From contig NZ_JAASHM010000009.1 of the NCBI RefSeq assembly GCF_019734195.1, positions 1-64,000 on the forward strand: 64,000 nt of DNA. Reading direction: 5' to 3'. Position numbers and translations under genes: made by a program. This DNA comes from Clostridium sp. K13 (GTDB lineage: Bacteria > Bacillota > Clostridia > Clostridiales > Clostridiaceae). A model generated the notes under the pieces. It searched no databases. It was not told where the DNA came from and was given only the letters and a program-made list of their open reading frames with translations. Below, piece by piece: positions 35,640 through 44,262 of this stretch (its first letter is position 1; each line of letters begins with the position of its first letter).

Positions 35640-36401
35640 TTATTTAAACTCTCTTTTACATATCTTAATTAACTCTGGAATAACATTATCTACTATTACT
35701 TTACCCTTCTCACTTGATGATGATTTTGCGCTAGCTAAAGCGCCTGTTTCAGGTACATCATCCTTATATAATGGATATCTAAAGTAAGGAAGGGCTTCTG
35801 TTTCTTCGACTTCAACATTTCTTTCGAACTTAACTAATTCTGGTGCAAAATACATCATTAATGATGTTTCTGTAACTGCAGCATGTTCAAAAGCCCATCC
35901 TGGAAATGGTACTTCATCAAATATTTCATCAATAGCTTTCTTTGGTAGTGGATCCCACCAATTTGAAGCAACCATTGTAGCTTTACCATTAGTATCTCTA
36001 TTTACTAAATCCATGGCTTCTACTACAAATGCTTCGTTTTCATAGTGAACATTCATAATAAAAATCTTTGTAAATCCATCTTTAACTATTTCCATTAAAA
36101 TATCATAAACAAGTTTTATTACTGTTTCTCCATTTAAATCTATAGTTCCTGGAAATAAAGGGCCACCCCCACTTAAAGGCTTTGATTTGTATCCATAGCT
36201 TAAAGTTGGCATAATTACTCCATCAATCTCTTTTGCTAAACTTAATGCAAACCCTTCTGCTATTTTGCTATCTGTACATAATGGAAGATGCATTGCATGT
36301 TGCTCTGTTGCACCTATAGGTAAAATAATAACCTTATCCTTACTTTTATCAAATTCACTCCATGTCATATCATTCATAAAATAACTCATTGTTTTTCTCA
36401 T
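35640..36401 (-). CDS. creatininase-family amidohydrolase
   Basis: Binuclear metal enzyme of the creatininase superfamily, which includes creatinine amidohydrolase, formamide hydrolases of riboflavin synthesis and MftE peptidases. Motifs: PIGATEQHAMHLPLCTD (Glu, His, Asp ligands, residues 28-44), GYKSKPLSGGGPLFPGTI, FIMNVHYENEAF (His) and FEHAAVTETSLMM (Glu). 253 residues is typical. First gene of a two-gene unit with the cytosine deaminase-like gene, under a promoter with a leader terminator and opposite a PucR regulator. Confidence 0.8.
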   Translation of the reverse strand: MRKTMSYFMNDMTWSEFDKSKDKVIILPIGATEQHAMHLPLCTDSKIAEGFALSLAKEIDGVIMPTLSYGYKSKPLSGGGPLFPGTIDLNGETVIKLVYDILMEIVKDGFTKIFIMNVHYENEAFVVEAMDLVNRDTNGKATMVASNWWDPLPKKAIDEIFDEVPFPGWAFEHAAVTETSLMMYFAPELVKFERNVEVEETEALPYFRYPLYKDDVPETGALASAKSSSSEKGKVIVDNVIPELIKICKREFK

Positions 36402-36471
36402 CTACCTTTCGTATATTTTTAATCTACATTGTTTAATATTTTACTTTTTTTGCTTTTCTATTAATTAAATG

Positions 36472-36514
36472 AAAAAGGCTCTAAGCGAATAAATCACTTA
36501 GAACCAAATTGTTC
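36472..36514 (-). promoter_or_regulatory. leader terminator with alternative anti-terminator hairpin
   Basis: On the minus strand GGTTCTAAG (36505-36497) and CTTAGAGCC (36485-36477) form a stem, followed by five T. AGAAC (36514-36510) can instead pair with GTTCT of the first arm, across AATTTG. It lies between the promoter and the creatininase start, so it can act as an attenuator. Confidence 0.6.
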
Positions 36515-36529
36515 TTTCTTTATGAATTA

Positions 36530-36558
36530 ATGATAATTAAATTAAGGAACATAGTCAA
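36530..36558 (-). promoter_or_regulatory. promoter of creatininase-codA operon
   Basis: TTGACT (36558-36553), 17 bases, TATCAT (36535-36530) on the minus strand. The transcript would start near 36523 and have a leader of about 120 bases. Confidence 0.65.
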
Positions 36559-36694
36559 ACTTATCACTACTTTTTGTTCATATATAACAAAAATAATATT
36601 ATTTATTTATCATTAACTACCATAGAAATATTTATAAATACATTATAAAATAAAAGCAATAATTAATATAAAATTTATACTAGGAGGTTTACTA

Positions 36695-37882
36695 ATGTTT
36701 CAGTGTAAAGATTTATTTACTCTACCATCTTTATTAAATATTAAGTTAATTTGTGGCAATAACGGTCTTAATAACATAATTCGCTGGGCATATAAAGCGG
36801 AAAGTCTTGATTTATCTAACTGGGTTAAAGGTGGCGAGCTTCTTATAGTTAGTGGTGCTGTTATTGAAAGAAATGATTTTAATCTATCAACTTTAATAAA
36901 TTTAGCAATTAATTTAAAACTAAGTGGAGCTTTGTTACTAGTAGGTGATAATTATATTAAATCAATTCCTAAGCAATTACTAAACCTTTGCAATAAAAGT
37001 AATTTTCCTATTTTTATAATTCCCTGGAGTACTCCTCTTGTAAATATTTTTGAGGAATTAGGTCATGCAATTGTAACAAGCAATATGAATAAAAATAATG
37101 AAAACTTTGTTGCTAATATTGTTTTTGGAAAAGAATATTCAAAAGAGGAGCTTTTATTAAAAGCTGATAATTTAAATTATAATTTAGAAAATCCTCAAAC
37201 TGTTTTTTTAATTCGCTTTCATGATAATATTAATTCTAAACTTAATAAAATATCCTTAAATGAATTTAAAATAAATGAATTTACTTCTTATATTACCTCT
37301 TTATTTGAAAGTAATGATATGAATATTATTATTTCATCTTATGGAAATAACATAATAGGACTTTTTTCCTCTAATAAAGGTACTAATATCTTAAATAGCA
37401 TTTTTAATTCCTTTATTTTAGATGCCGCAAAAAAAATTCCACAGCTATCAATTACTATAGGTATTGGTAAAACCTATAATAGTGCTTCAAACATTCAAAA
37501 AAGCTTTAAGGAAGCTTCAAAATGCATGGAAATAGCAGCTAAACTAAATAAAACAAATAATATACTTTATTATGAAGAACTTGGTATACTTTCTTTATTC
37601 TTTGAATTAGATAGAAAAGATCTTCTAAAGGAATTTTCTAATCAAGTGTTAGGTGGATTAATTGATTATGATAAAAAGCATAAAGGCGAGCTTCTAAAAA
37701 CAGTTGAAATTTATCTTAATAATAATTGTAATATTATTAAAACTTCTGAAGAATTATCTACTCATAGAAATACTATAAAATATAGACTAAAGAAAGTTGA
37801 AACTATTTGTGAGTCTTCTTTAAACAATCATTTATTTAGAGTTAATATTCAAAATGCATTATTAATTCATAATTTTATATAA
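36695..37882 (+). CDS. PucR-family transcriptional regulator
   Basis: Regulator of the purine-catabolism (PucR/CdaR) type. The N-terminal PucR domain (residues 1-120) has LICGNNGLNNIIRWAY and WVKGGELLIVSG. A central GGDEF-like region follows (about 150-290), and the C-terminal helix-turn-helix is at about 335-375 (NIIKTSEELSTHRNTIKYRLKKVE). 395 residues. AGGAGG lies upstream of the ATG. Divergent from the creatininase-codA operon, which is the obvious target for a nitrogen or pyrimidine/creatinine response. Confidence 0.85.
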   Translation: MFQCKDLFTLPSLLNIKLICGNNGLNNIIRWAYKAESLDLSNWVKGGELLIVSGAVIERNDFNLSTLINLAINLKLSGALLLVGDNYIKSIPKQLLNLCNKSNFPIFIIPWSTPLVNIFEELGHAIVTSNMNKNNENFVANIVFGKEYSKEELLLKADNLNYNLENPQTVFLIRFHDNINSKLNKISLNEFKINEFTSYITSLFESNDMNIIISSYGNNIIGLFSSNKGTNILNSIFNSFILDAAKKIPQLSITIGIGKTYNSASNIQKSFKEASKCMEIAAKLNKTNNILYYEELGILSLFFELDRKDLLKEFSNQVLGGLIDYDKKHKGELLKTVEIYLNNNCNIIKTSEELSTHRNTIKYRLKKVETICESSLNNHLFRVNIQNALLIHNFI

Positions 37883-38046
37883 TTAACCCTTAACCAATTT
37901 AATAACCTTATACTATAAATAAGTAGTAGAGATATTAATTTTCAAACTACCCTTATTTATTAAATAATTATTGTAATATTATATTTCAAGGTTGATGGGG
38001 AATATTAATTTTGATATGATAGTCTAAAAAAACTAGGAGGTTTTTT

Positions 38047-38397
38047 ATGTTTGAAGAAAATTCATACAAAGAAAATGTAGAACTATTTGAAAATATTCTT
38101 TCTGAAGAAGCAGATAAACTACTATGTAATGAAAATTTAGCCATTGTTTATATAGGTAGAGAAACATGCCCATACTGCCGTAAATTTGCTAAAAAGCTAA
38201 GTGACTTAGTTAATGAAATTAATACAATTATTTATTATATAGATAGTTCTAATAGTTCAGATAATTATATTAATTCTTTTAGAGAAAAATATAATATTGT
38301 AACTGTTCCTGGATTTATTGTTGGTAAAAATGGAGATATTCAAGTTCGTTGTGATTCTTCAACTCCTGAAGAGGAAATTTTAGAAATGATACAATAA
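38047..38397 (+). CDS. thioredoxin-fold protein (PedC/BrcD-like)
   Basis: Small thioredoxin-like oxidoreductase of 116 residues. The redox motif is CPYC (residues 40-43, in GRETCPYCRKFAKKL). The cis-proline is in ITVVPGF-like sequence NIVTVPGFIVGKNG. No signal peptide. Similar proteins act as accessory factors for bacteriocin disulfides, but no bacteriocin genes are near, so a general cytoplasmic thiol role is likelier. AGGAGG upstream and a strong terminator downstream. Confidence 0.75.
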   Translation: MFEENSYKENVELFENILSEEADKLLCNENLAIVYIGRETCPYCRKFAKKLSDLVNEINTIIYYIDSSNSSDNYINSFREKYNIVTVPGFIVGKNGDIQVRCDSSTPEEEILEMIQ

Positions 38398-38425
38398 ATC
38401 TCATTTATCTTTGAATTTAACATTA

Positions 38426-38464
38426 AAAACTAGCTATGCGTAAAATCTATACATAGCTAGTTTT
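38426..38464 (+). terminator. terminator of thioredoxin-fold gene
   Basis: Thirteen-pair perfect stem (AAAACTAGCTATG and inverse) with T-rich tail. Confidence 0.85.
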
Positions 38465-38564
38465 ATTATTCTCACTTAAAAATTTAATAAATATACTACT
38501 AAATACAACGGCAATAATACTCATAATTATAAATAGTAACGTTACATGATAAAAATAATATTTA

Positions 38565-39485
38565 TTAAAGTAAGCTTTCGTAAATTATACCTTCCCTAAG
38601 TCCTACTGCACTTATAATATACTTTTCTGAATTTAAATATTGTAGTATTGTTAAAATAGCTCCAAGTGGTGCTGCAAATATATCTGCCCTATTTCTTGAT
38701 AAGCCCCTTAAATTATATCTTTCATTCATTGATAGTTTTAAAAATTCATCATATATTTGTGAGATTTCAGCTTTTGTCATACTATAGCTATGAAGCAATT
38801 GCTTTGGATAATTTTCATCACCTTTAGATACCCTTCCTATATGCTTCGCAATTCCACCAATACCTATTACATTCATTTTATTATTTTTCTTAATCCAAGG
38901 TATTTCTTCAAGCTTATTATTGATAAATGAATTAAGTTCTATATTTTTCTCCTCTGTCTCAATATTATTAAACATATTTGTAAGGGGAATACATCCTAAT
39001 GATAAGCTTATACTATCCTTTAACTCTCCATTTTCCATAAGGGTAATTTCCATACTTGAGCCACCTAAATCTAATAATATAGCATTCTTTTCCATCATAG
39101 AATTTTTAATTGCTAAATATCCATATCTAGCTTCTTCTTTACCTGATAAAATATTTACTACATATCCAAGCTCTCTTTTAATTTTATTACAAACCTCATT
39201 TCTATTAGTTGCTTTTCTAACAGCTTCTGTTGCAACTACATAAGTATCTGTAACCTTATAAATTTCACAAATCATCTTAAAATTGCTTAATACATTAAGA
39301 GCTATATCTATTCCTCCATCAGTTAAATAATTATCTTCTGTTAAGTAACTACCTAATCTAATAGTTTTTTTTGATTCATTAATTATTTTAAATGTTAAGC
39401 CATCATTTATTCCATAAATTATTAGCCTTAAAGAATTTGATCCAATATCTATTATTGCTCGTCTTTCCACTTCAATTACCCCCAT
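38565..39485 (-). CDS. Ppx/GppA-family phosphatase
   Basis: Exopolyphosphatase/guanosine pentaphosphatase family with the actin-like ATPase fold. Motifs: AIIDIGSNSLRLIIY (phosphate 1), ATEAVRKATNR, SGKEEARYGYLA, LLDLGGSSMEITL (phosphate 2) and AVGLREGIIYESL at the end. About 306 residues is the short Firmicutes form. Two starts are plausible: an ATG after GAGG (chosen), or a GTG five codons later after GGGGGT. No ppk gene is adjacent. Confidence 0.8.
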   Translation of the reverse strand: MGVIEVERRAIIDIGSNSLRLIIYGINDGLTFKIINESKKTIRLGSYLTEDNYLTDGGIDIALNVLSNFKMICEIYKVTDTYVVATEAVRKATNRNEVCNKIKRELGYVVNILSGKEEARYGYLAIKNSMMEKNAILLDLGGSSMEITLMENGELKDSISLSLGCIPLTNMFNNIETEEKNIELNSFINNKLEEIPWIKKNNKMNVIGIGGIAKHIGRVSKGDENYPKQLLHSYSMTKAEISQIYDEFLKLSMNERYNLRGLSRNRADIFAAPLGAILTILQYLNSEKYIISAVGLREGIIYESLL

Positions 39486-39540
39486 ATTCCTCAAAATTAA
39501 ATAGGTTATATAACTCTTCTTTATAAATATATTATAACAC

Positions 39541-39627
39541 TTACATACATATCATTATAAAATTAAAGTGTCCCCTATAAAATATAGAAAACACTAAAAT
39601 CATAAATATAGCTATTGTCTTTTTTAT
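39541..39627 (-). other. small hydrophobic ORF with SD but ATA instead of ATG, in a 540-base gap
   Basis: A strong GGAGGAGAA precedes a frame reading (I)KKTIAIFMILVFSIFYRG and ending in TAA after 28 codons. The first codon is ATA where ATG would be expected. The KKT-hydrophobic start looks like a signal peptide of a deleted exported protein. The rest of the gap 39486-40026 holds only AT-rich sequence and the aldolase upstream region. Confidence 0.3.
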
Positions 39628-40026
39628 ATACTTCTCCTCCTTTTATAATAAAAAATTTAATCTATCTGCACTACAAGGATTTTTTTATTCCCAATTTATA
39701 TTTAAATTAATATAATCTATCTACTTGTCTTATCTTTATTAATTATAACATATTTAATAAATTCTACTGTTAAGTCTAAATCAATATGCAATGTATATAA
39801 ATTTATATACATTTATTATTTTAAATTCAACTACTTACATTATTAGTTTTTATATATAAAAACTAATAATGCTTTAATTTATATACTGATTTCTAACTAT
39901 AAATATTATTTAAACACTAACATTTCATAATTATTACCAATCCACTCTATATACAATAACTATCAATTCATGTATAGTATAATAGGTATAATTATGCATT
40001 ATATATACAATAAAGAGGAAATACCT

Positions 40027-41061
40027 ATGATAAGATTTGAATGCGATTATTTGGAAGGTGCTCACCCTAAAATTTTAGAACTTTTATTAGAAACAAATTT
40101 TGTACAAGCACCTGGCTACGGAAAAGATGTATATTGTGAAAAAGCACGCTCTATTATTAGAGAAAAATGTGATTCACAAAATGCTGATATTCACTTTCTA
40201 GTTGGTGGAACTCAAACTAATAAAACAGTCATTGATTCTATACTTCGTCCATATCAAGGCGTTTTATCTGCAAATACCGGACATATAAATGTACATGAAA
40301 CTGGTGCAATAGAAAGCTCTGGACATAAAGTTTTATCTCTACATAGTGATAATGGTAAAATCACAGCAACTCAAATAAAAGAAGCATATGATGAACATTT
40401 TAGCGATAGTAGCCCTGAGCATCTTGTTCAACCTGGAATGGTTTATATTTCACATCCAACAGAAGTTGGAACACTTTATACCAAAAATGAATTAGAAGAA
40501 CTAAGCACAACATGTAAAGCTTTAGGTTTACCTTTATTCTTAGATGGGGCTAGACTTGGATATGGACTTACTGCAGAAGGTACTGATTTAACTTTACCTG
40601 ACATTGCTCGATTATGTGATGTTTTTTATATTGGTGGTACTAAAGTAGGTGCATTATTTGGTGAGGCTATTGTTATAACTAATCCTAAACTTAAAAATGA
40701 TTTTAGATATTACATAAAACAAAATGGTGGGCTTCTTGCTAAGGGAAGACTTCTTGGGCTTCAATTTTTAGCTTTATTTGAGGATAATCTTTATTATGAA
40801 ATTTCAGTTCATGCAAATAAACTTGCAATGAAAATTAAAAATGCATTTATGAATAAGGGATATTCTTTCTTTATTGATTCATCAACGAATCAACAATTCC
40901 CTATTATTCCAAATGATAAAATTAGAATACTAAAAGAAAAATATTCTTTCTCATTCTGGGAAAAAATAGACGATAACCATAGTGCAGTTCGTTTCTGTAC
41001 ATGTTGGGCAACAAAACATGAAGATGTAGAACAACTAGTTAAAGATATTGAAAATTTATAA
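40027..41061 (+). CDS. ltaE: low-specificity L-threonine aldolase
   Basis: PLP enzyme that splits L-threonine and allo-threonine to glycine and acetaldehyde. 344 residues. Features: FLVGGTQTNKTVID near the N-terminus, HINVHETGAIE, HPTEVGTLY, LDGARLGYGL (PLP-binding Asp), and DVFYIGGTKVGALFGEA with the Schiff-base lysine. The ATG after AGAGGAA is chosen; the longer frame adds 19 residues without a binding site. Own terminator. This variant (with the HVLV-type inserts) is common in Clostridium. Confidence 0.85.
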   Translation: MIRFECDYLEGAHPKILELLLETNFVQAPGYGKDVYCEKARSIIREKCDSQNADIHFLVGGTQTNKTVIDSILRPYQGVLSANTGHINVHETGAIESSGHKVLSLHSDNGKITATQIKEAYDEHFSDSSPEHLVQPGMVYISHPTEVGTLYTKNELEELSTTCKALGLPLFLDGARLGYGLTAEGTDLTLPDIARLCDVFYIGGTKVGALFGEAIVITNPKLKNDFRYYIKQNGGLLAKGRLLGLQFLALFEDNLYYEISVHANKLAMKIKNAFMNKGYSFFIDSSTNQQFPIIPNDKIRILKEKYSFSFWEKIDDNHSAVRFCTCWATKHEDVEQLVKDIENL

Positions 41062-41082
41062 CCTTAAATATTAATGGAAAGT

Positions 41083-41130
41083 GAGAATTTACAATAAGGA
41101 ATATATACTATTGTAAATTCTCATTTTTTT
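41083..41130 (+). terminator. terminator of threonine aldolase gene
   Basis: Fourteen-pair stem (GAGAATTTACAATA and inverse) followed by T7. Confidence 0.9.
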
Positions 41131-41250
41131 ACTTATATGAAATCATTGAACTTAGTCAAAAAAGGTGTTATTCTATCAATATTAAAATTAATAAATTTTT
41201 ACTAAAGAAAATCAACTATAGAGTTTAAATTGATAAAATAATAATATTGA

Positions 41251-41277
41251 GGAGCTTATTTTTATAGGCTCTTTTTT
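41251..41277 (+). promoter_or_regulatory. possible attenuator before ABC-F gene
   Basis: GGAGC and GCTC(T) form a short stem followed by T6, 23 bases before the ABC-F start. A 22-codon ORF without a ribosome binding site lies further upstream (41137-41205). ABC-F resistance genes are often controlled by leader attenuation, but this stem is short. Confidence 0.35.
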
Positions 41278-41299
41278 ACTGATAAAGAGAGGTACTGAT

Positions 41300-43039
41300 A
41301 TGATAAAAGTTGATAAATTATCCTACTCATTTCCACAAAAAAATTTATATAATGATATTTCCTTTACATTAGAAGAAGGTCAACATTGTGCCTTTATAGG
41401 ATCAAATGGTACTGGTAAAAGTACACTTATAGATATAATTATGGATCCTGAAAAATATATGTATGATGGTCTATTAGAAATATCTCCAAATTGTAGAATC
41501 GGCTATGTACGTCAATTCCAAGAAGTAGATAAAACAAAAGACATTACAGTTTTTGAATACCTAGCAGAAGATTTTATTAAACTACAAAATGAAATAGCAG
41601 CTATATGTACTGAAATGGAAACATCTTCTGATATTGAAACATTACTTGAAAAATATCAAGAGGCTTTAGATGCCTTTGAAGCAATCAATGGTGATGATTT
41701 TGAAAATATTATTGATAAAAAATTAAATCTTATAGAATTAATTAAATCTAAAGACTTACTTATCTCTGAACTTAGTGGTGGAGAATTTAAGCTTATTCAA
41801 GTAATTAAATCAATGTTAACTACTCCTGACTTACTTATTATGGACGAACCAGATGTATTTTTAGACTTTAAAAATCTTAAGGCTCTTAAAGACTTAATTA
41901 ATTCACATAAAGGAACAATGTTAGTTATTACTCATAATAGATATTTATTAAATCATTGTTTCAATAAAATTATTCACCTTGAAAATATGGAATTACAAGA
42001 ATTTGATGGTGGTTATGTTGAATATAACTTCTCATTACTTCAAACTAAAATTGAATTGCAAGAACTTGCAGCTGCTGATACTGAAGAAATTGAAAGAAAT
42101 GAAATATTAATAGATAGATTAAGAGAACTAGCAAGTGAAAATAAAGAACAATTTAGAGGAAAAACTTTAAGAGCTAGAGTTAAATTCCAAGAAAGATTAG
42201 AAAAGCGTAGAATTAAAGCTCCATTTGTAGATATTAAACAACCTAATATAATGTTTACTACAGCTAATGAAATAGAAGAAAAAACTGCTTTAAAAGTTAC
42301 TGACTATAGTGTTACTTTTGATGATGTACTTTTAGAAAATGTTAGCTTTGAAATTAATTCTACTGATAAAGTAGCTATTGTTGGAGCAAATGGTACAGGT
42401 AAAACTACACTATTCCAAGAAATATTAAAAAATAATAATCCTTCTATTGAAATAGATAGTAATCTTAAAGTTGGTTATTTCTCTCAACTTCAAGGCCAAA
42501 CATTAAATTATTCTAATACTATACTTGAAGAGTTCTTTGATATTGGTTTTAAAACTTATGATGATATTAAATCATATTTAGAACTATATAATTTTGATGA
42601 AGAATTACTTAATCAAAAAATAGGAACTTTATCTGGCGGAGAAAAAAATATACTTCAATTAGCTAAAATTTCTGAAGTTGGAGCAGACCTTTTACTTCTT
42701 GATGAGCCAACAAGCCATTTAGATACATATTCACAAATAGCCTTAGAAAAAGCTATTAAAAATTATAAAGGTGCTATTTTAATGATTTCCCATGATTACT
42801 ATACTATATCAAATTGTATGGATTATGTTTTACTTGTTGAAGATAAGAAAATTAGAAAAATTAATATTCAACATTTTAGAGATATGATTTATATGAATCA
42901 CTTTAACAAAGACTATTTAAAACTTGAACAAAAGAAAAAAGAAGTTGAAACAAAAATTGAATTAGCTTTAAGAGATAATAATTTTATTCTTGCAAAAGAA
43001 TTATCTGAACAGTTAGAAAAAATAGTTACATCACTTTAA
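41300..43039 (+). CDS. ABC-F family ATPase
   Basis: Ribosome-associated ATPase with two ABC domains and no membrane part. First domain: Walker A GSNGTGKST, signature LSGGEFKL, Walker B LLIMDEPD. Linker helix rich in charge (about residues 245-300). Second domain: GANGTGKTT, LSGGEKNIL, LLLLDEPTSHLD. The catalytic glutamates are present in both. A short C-terminal coiled coil ends the 579 residues. ABC-F proteins relieve ribosome stalling or protect from antibiotics; the class cannot be fixed from sequence by eye. GAGAGG precedes the ATG. Confidence 0.85.
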   Translation: MIKVDKLSYSFPQKNLYNDISFTLEEGQHCAFIGSNGTGKSTLIDIIMDPEKYMYDGLLEISPNCRIGYVRQFQEVDKTKDITVFEYLAEDFIKLQNEIAAICTEMETSSDIETLLEKYQEALDAFEAINGDDFENIIDKKLNLIELIKSKDLLISELSGGEFKLIQVIKSMLTTPDLLIMDEPDVFLDFKNLKALKDLINSHKGTMLVITHNRYLLNHCFNKIIHLENMELQEFDGGYVEYNFSLLQTKIELQELAAADTEEIERNEILIDRLRELASENKEQFRGKTLRARVKFQERLEKRRIKAPFVDIKQPNIMFTTANEIEEKTALKVTDYSVTFDDVLLENVSFEINSTDKVAIVGANGTGKTTLFQEILKNNNPSIEIDSNLKVGYFSQLQGQTLNYSNTILEEFFDIGFKTYDDIKSYLELYNFDEELLNQKIGTLSGGEKNILQLAKISEVGADLLLLDEPTSHLDTYSQIALEKAIKNYKGAILMISHDYYTISNCMDYVLLVEDKKIRKINIQHFRDMIYMNHFNKDYLKLEQKKKEVETKIELALRDNNFILAKELSEQLEKIVTSL

Positions 43040-43063
43040 CTTAGATAATAATATAAATCAAAA

Positions 43064-43095
43064 AAGCACTTACTTAAATGTAGGTGCTTCTTTGA
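43064..43095 (+). terminator. terminator of ABC-F gene
   Basis: AAGCAC and GTGCTT arms with further inner pairing and A/T-rich flanks. Confidence 0.75.
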
Positions 43096-43151
43096 TTTAT
43101 CCCCTTAATGAATCCTAGTTTCAAGCTTCTTTATTTCACTTTCTCTCTTTT

Positions 43152-43291
43152 TTACTTCATCTCTTCTTCTAATTTATGCATTTTTTCTTCTATATCATAA
43201 ATTTCATTAAAAGCCATCTTTAAAACATCAATAACCTTTATTCCATTTTCATACTGTGGAATTTGCTCTAAATATGCGCAAGTAGCTCCAC
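43152..43291 (-). pseudogene. fragment of another ABC-F gene
   Basis: The minus strand reads AYLEQIPQYENGIKVIDVLK, then AFNEIYDIEEKMHKLEEEMK and TAA: the stretch after Walker A in ABC-F proteins (YLxQxP...VxDVL...I..I...M..LE). A further coil (KKRESEIKKLE) continues in a shifted frame. Both Walker motifs are missing. It lies tail to tail with the intact ABC-F gene, but is a different family member. Confidence 0.65.
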
Positions 43292-43338
43292 TTGAAAAAC
43301 ATTATAATTTAATCTCTTTTATTTAAATCTTCTTACAC

Positions 43339-44191
43339 TTATACAACTTTTACTTTTTCACAGACCTTACTAACTCTCTCTGATGAAAGTAACATTATTA
43401 TCATTAATATTAATAAGAAATATGGTAATATACCAAATCCAGTTACTCTTGATAATGCTCCAAATAATGGTGGTACTAAAGTACTTCCTACATAGGCTGT
43501 AGCCATTTGAATTCCCATTATTCCTTGTGATAATTCTTTTCCAAATCTATTTGGAGTTTCATGAAGCATTGCAGGATATATTGGTGCACATCCTAAACCT
43601 ATTAATACTAATCCTGCCAATTGAAGATTATTATGTATTGGCATAATTAATAATGCAGCCCCCATAATACATATAACTTGTCCCATTCTAATCATTTGTT
43701 TATTATTTAATTTCATAGCAATGAAGCCTGATAAAAATCTCCCAACTGTAATACCTAAATAATATAGAGATACCCATTTTGCTGCTGATTCTGCAGATAA
43801 ACCATTGTTAGTAACTAAAAGAGAACTTGTCCATAATCCTGTTGTTAATTCAATTGCACAATAACAGAAAAATGAAATAAGAGCTGGTTTTGCCCCTGGT
43901 AGCTTTATTAGTGTAGATACCTTAACATCACTATGAGCTTCTTCATCTGCCTCATTACTTACCTCAAACTTTTTCCATAATGGTAATGATAAAAATAGAC
44001 AAACAACTAATATAGCTTGAACTGTTCCTATAGTTGCATATCCCATTCTCCAGCCATTTTCTTTTAATAAGTAAAGAAATTAGAACATTTAAGTTTTGAT
44101 GAATCATAGGCCACGCAGAACCTAATATAGCATCTGGTAACCCTAAGCTAATAAAAGCTATATAAATTATTACTAATAAAATTGTTAACAT
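43339..44191 (-). pseudogene. MFS transporter with internal deletion and frameshift
   Basis: Major facilitator protein. The first helix is intact (AFISLGLPDAILGSAWPMIHQNL, good AGGGGAA site) but the frame then jumps to WRMGYATIGTVQAILVV, about helix 6, in another frame. The C-terminal six helices (43339-44046) are complete, ending PYFLLILMIIMLL. About 120 residues are missing. The FISLGLPD start is typical of sugar-type MFS in Firmicutes. It lies next to a GH13 glucosidase and may once have fed it. Confidence 0.8.
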
Positions 44192-44262
44192 TTCTAATTC
44201 CCCTTATATTTTTATTTAATACTTTCACCAAACATTTTACCACATATAACCAATAACTATTC

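Noticed and set aside
38047-38397. Bacteriocin cluster accessory gene
   Set aside because: Similarity to PedC/BrcD is only the thioredoxin fold and CPYC motif. No bacteriocin, immunity or exporter gene is nearby.
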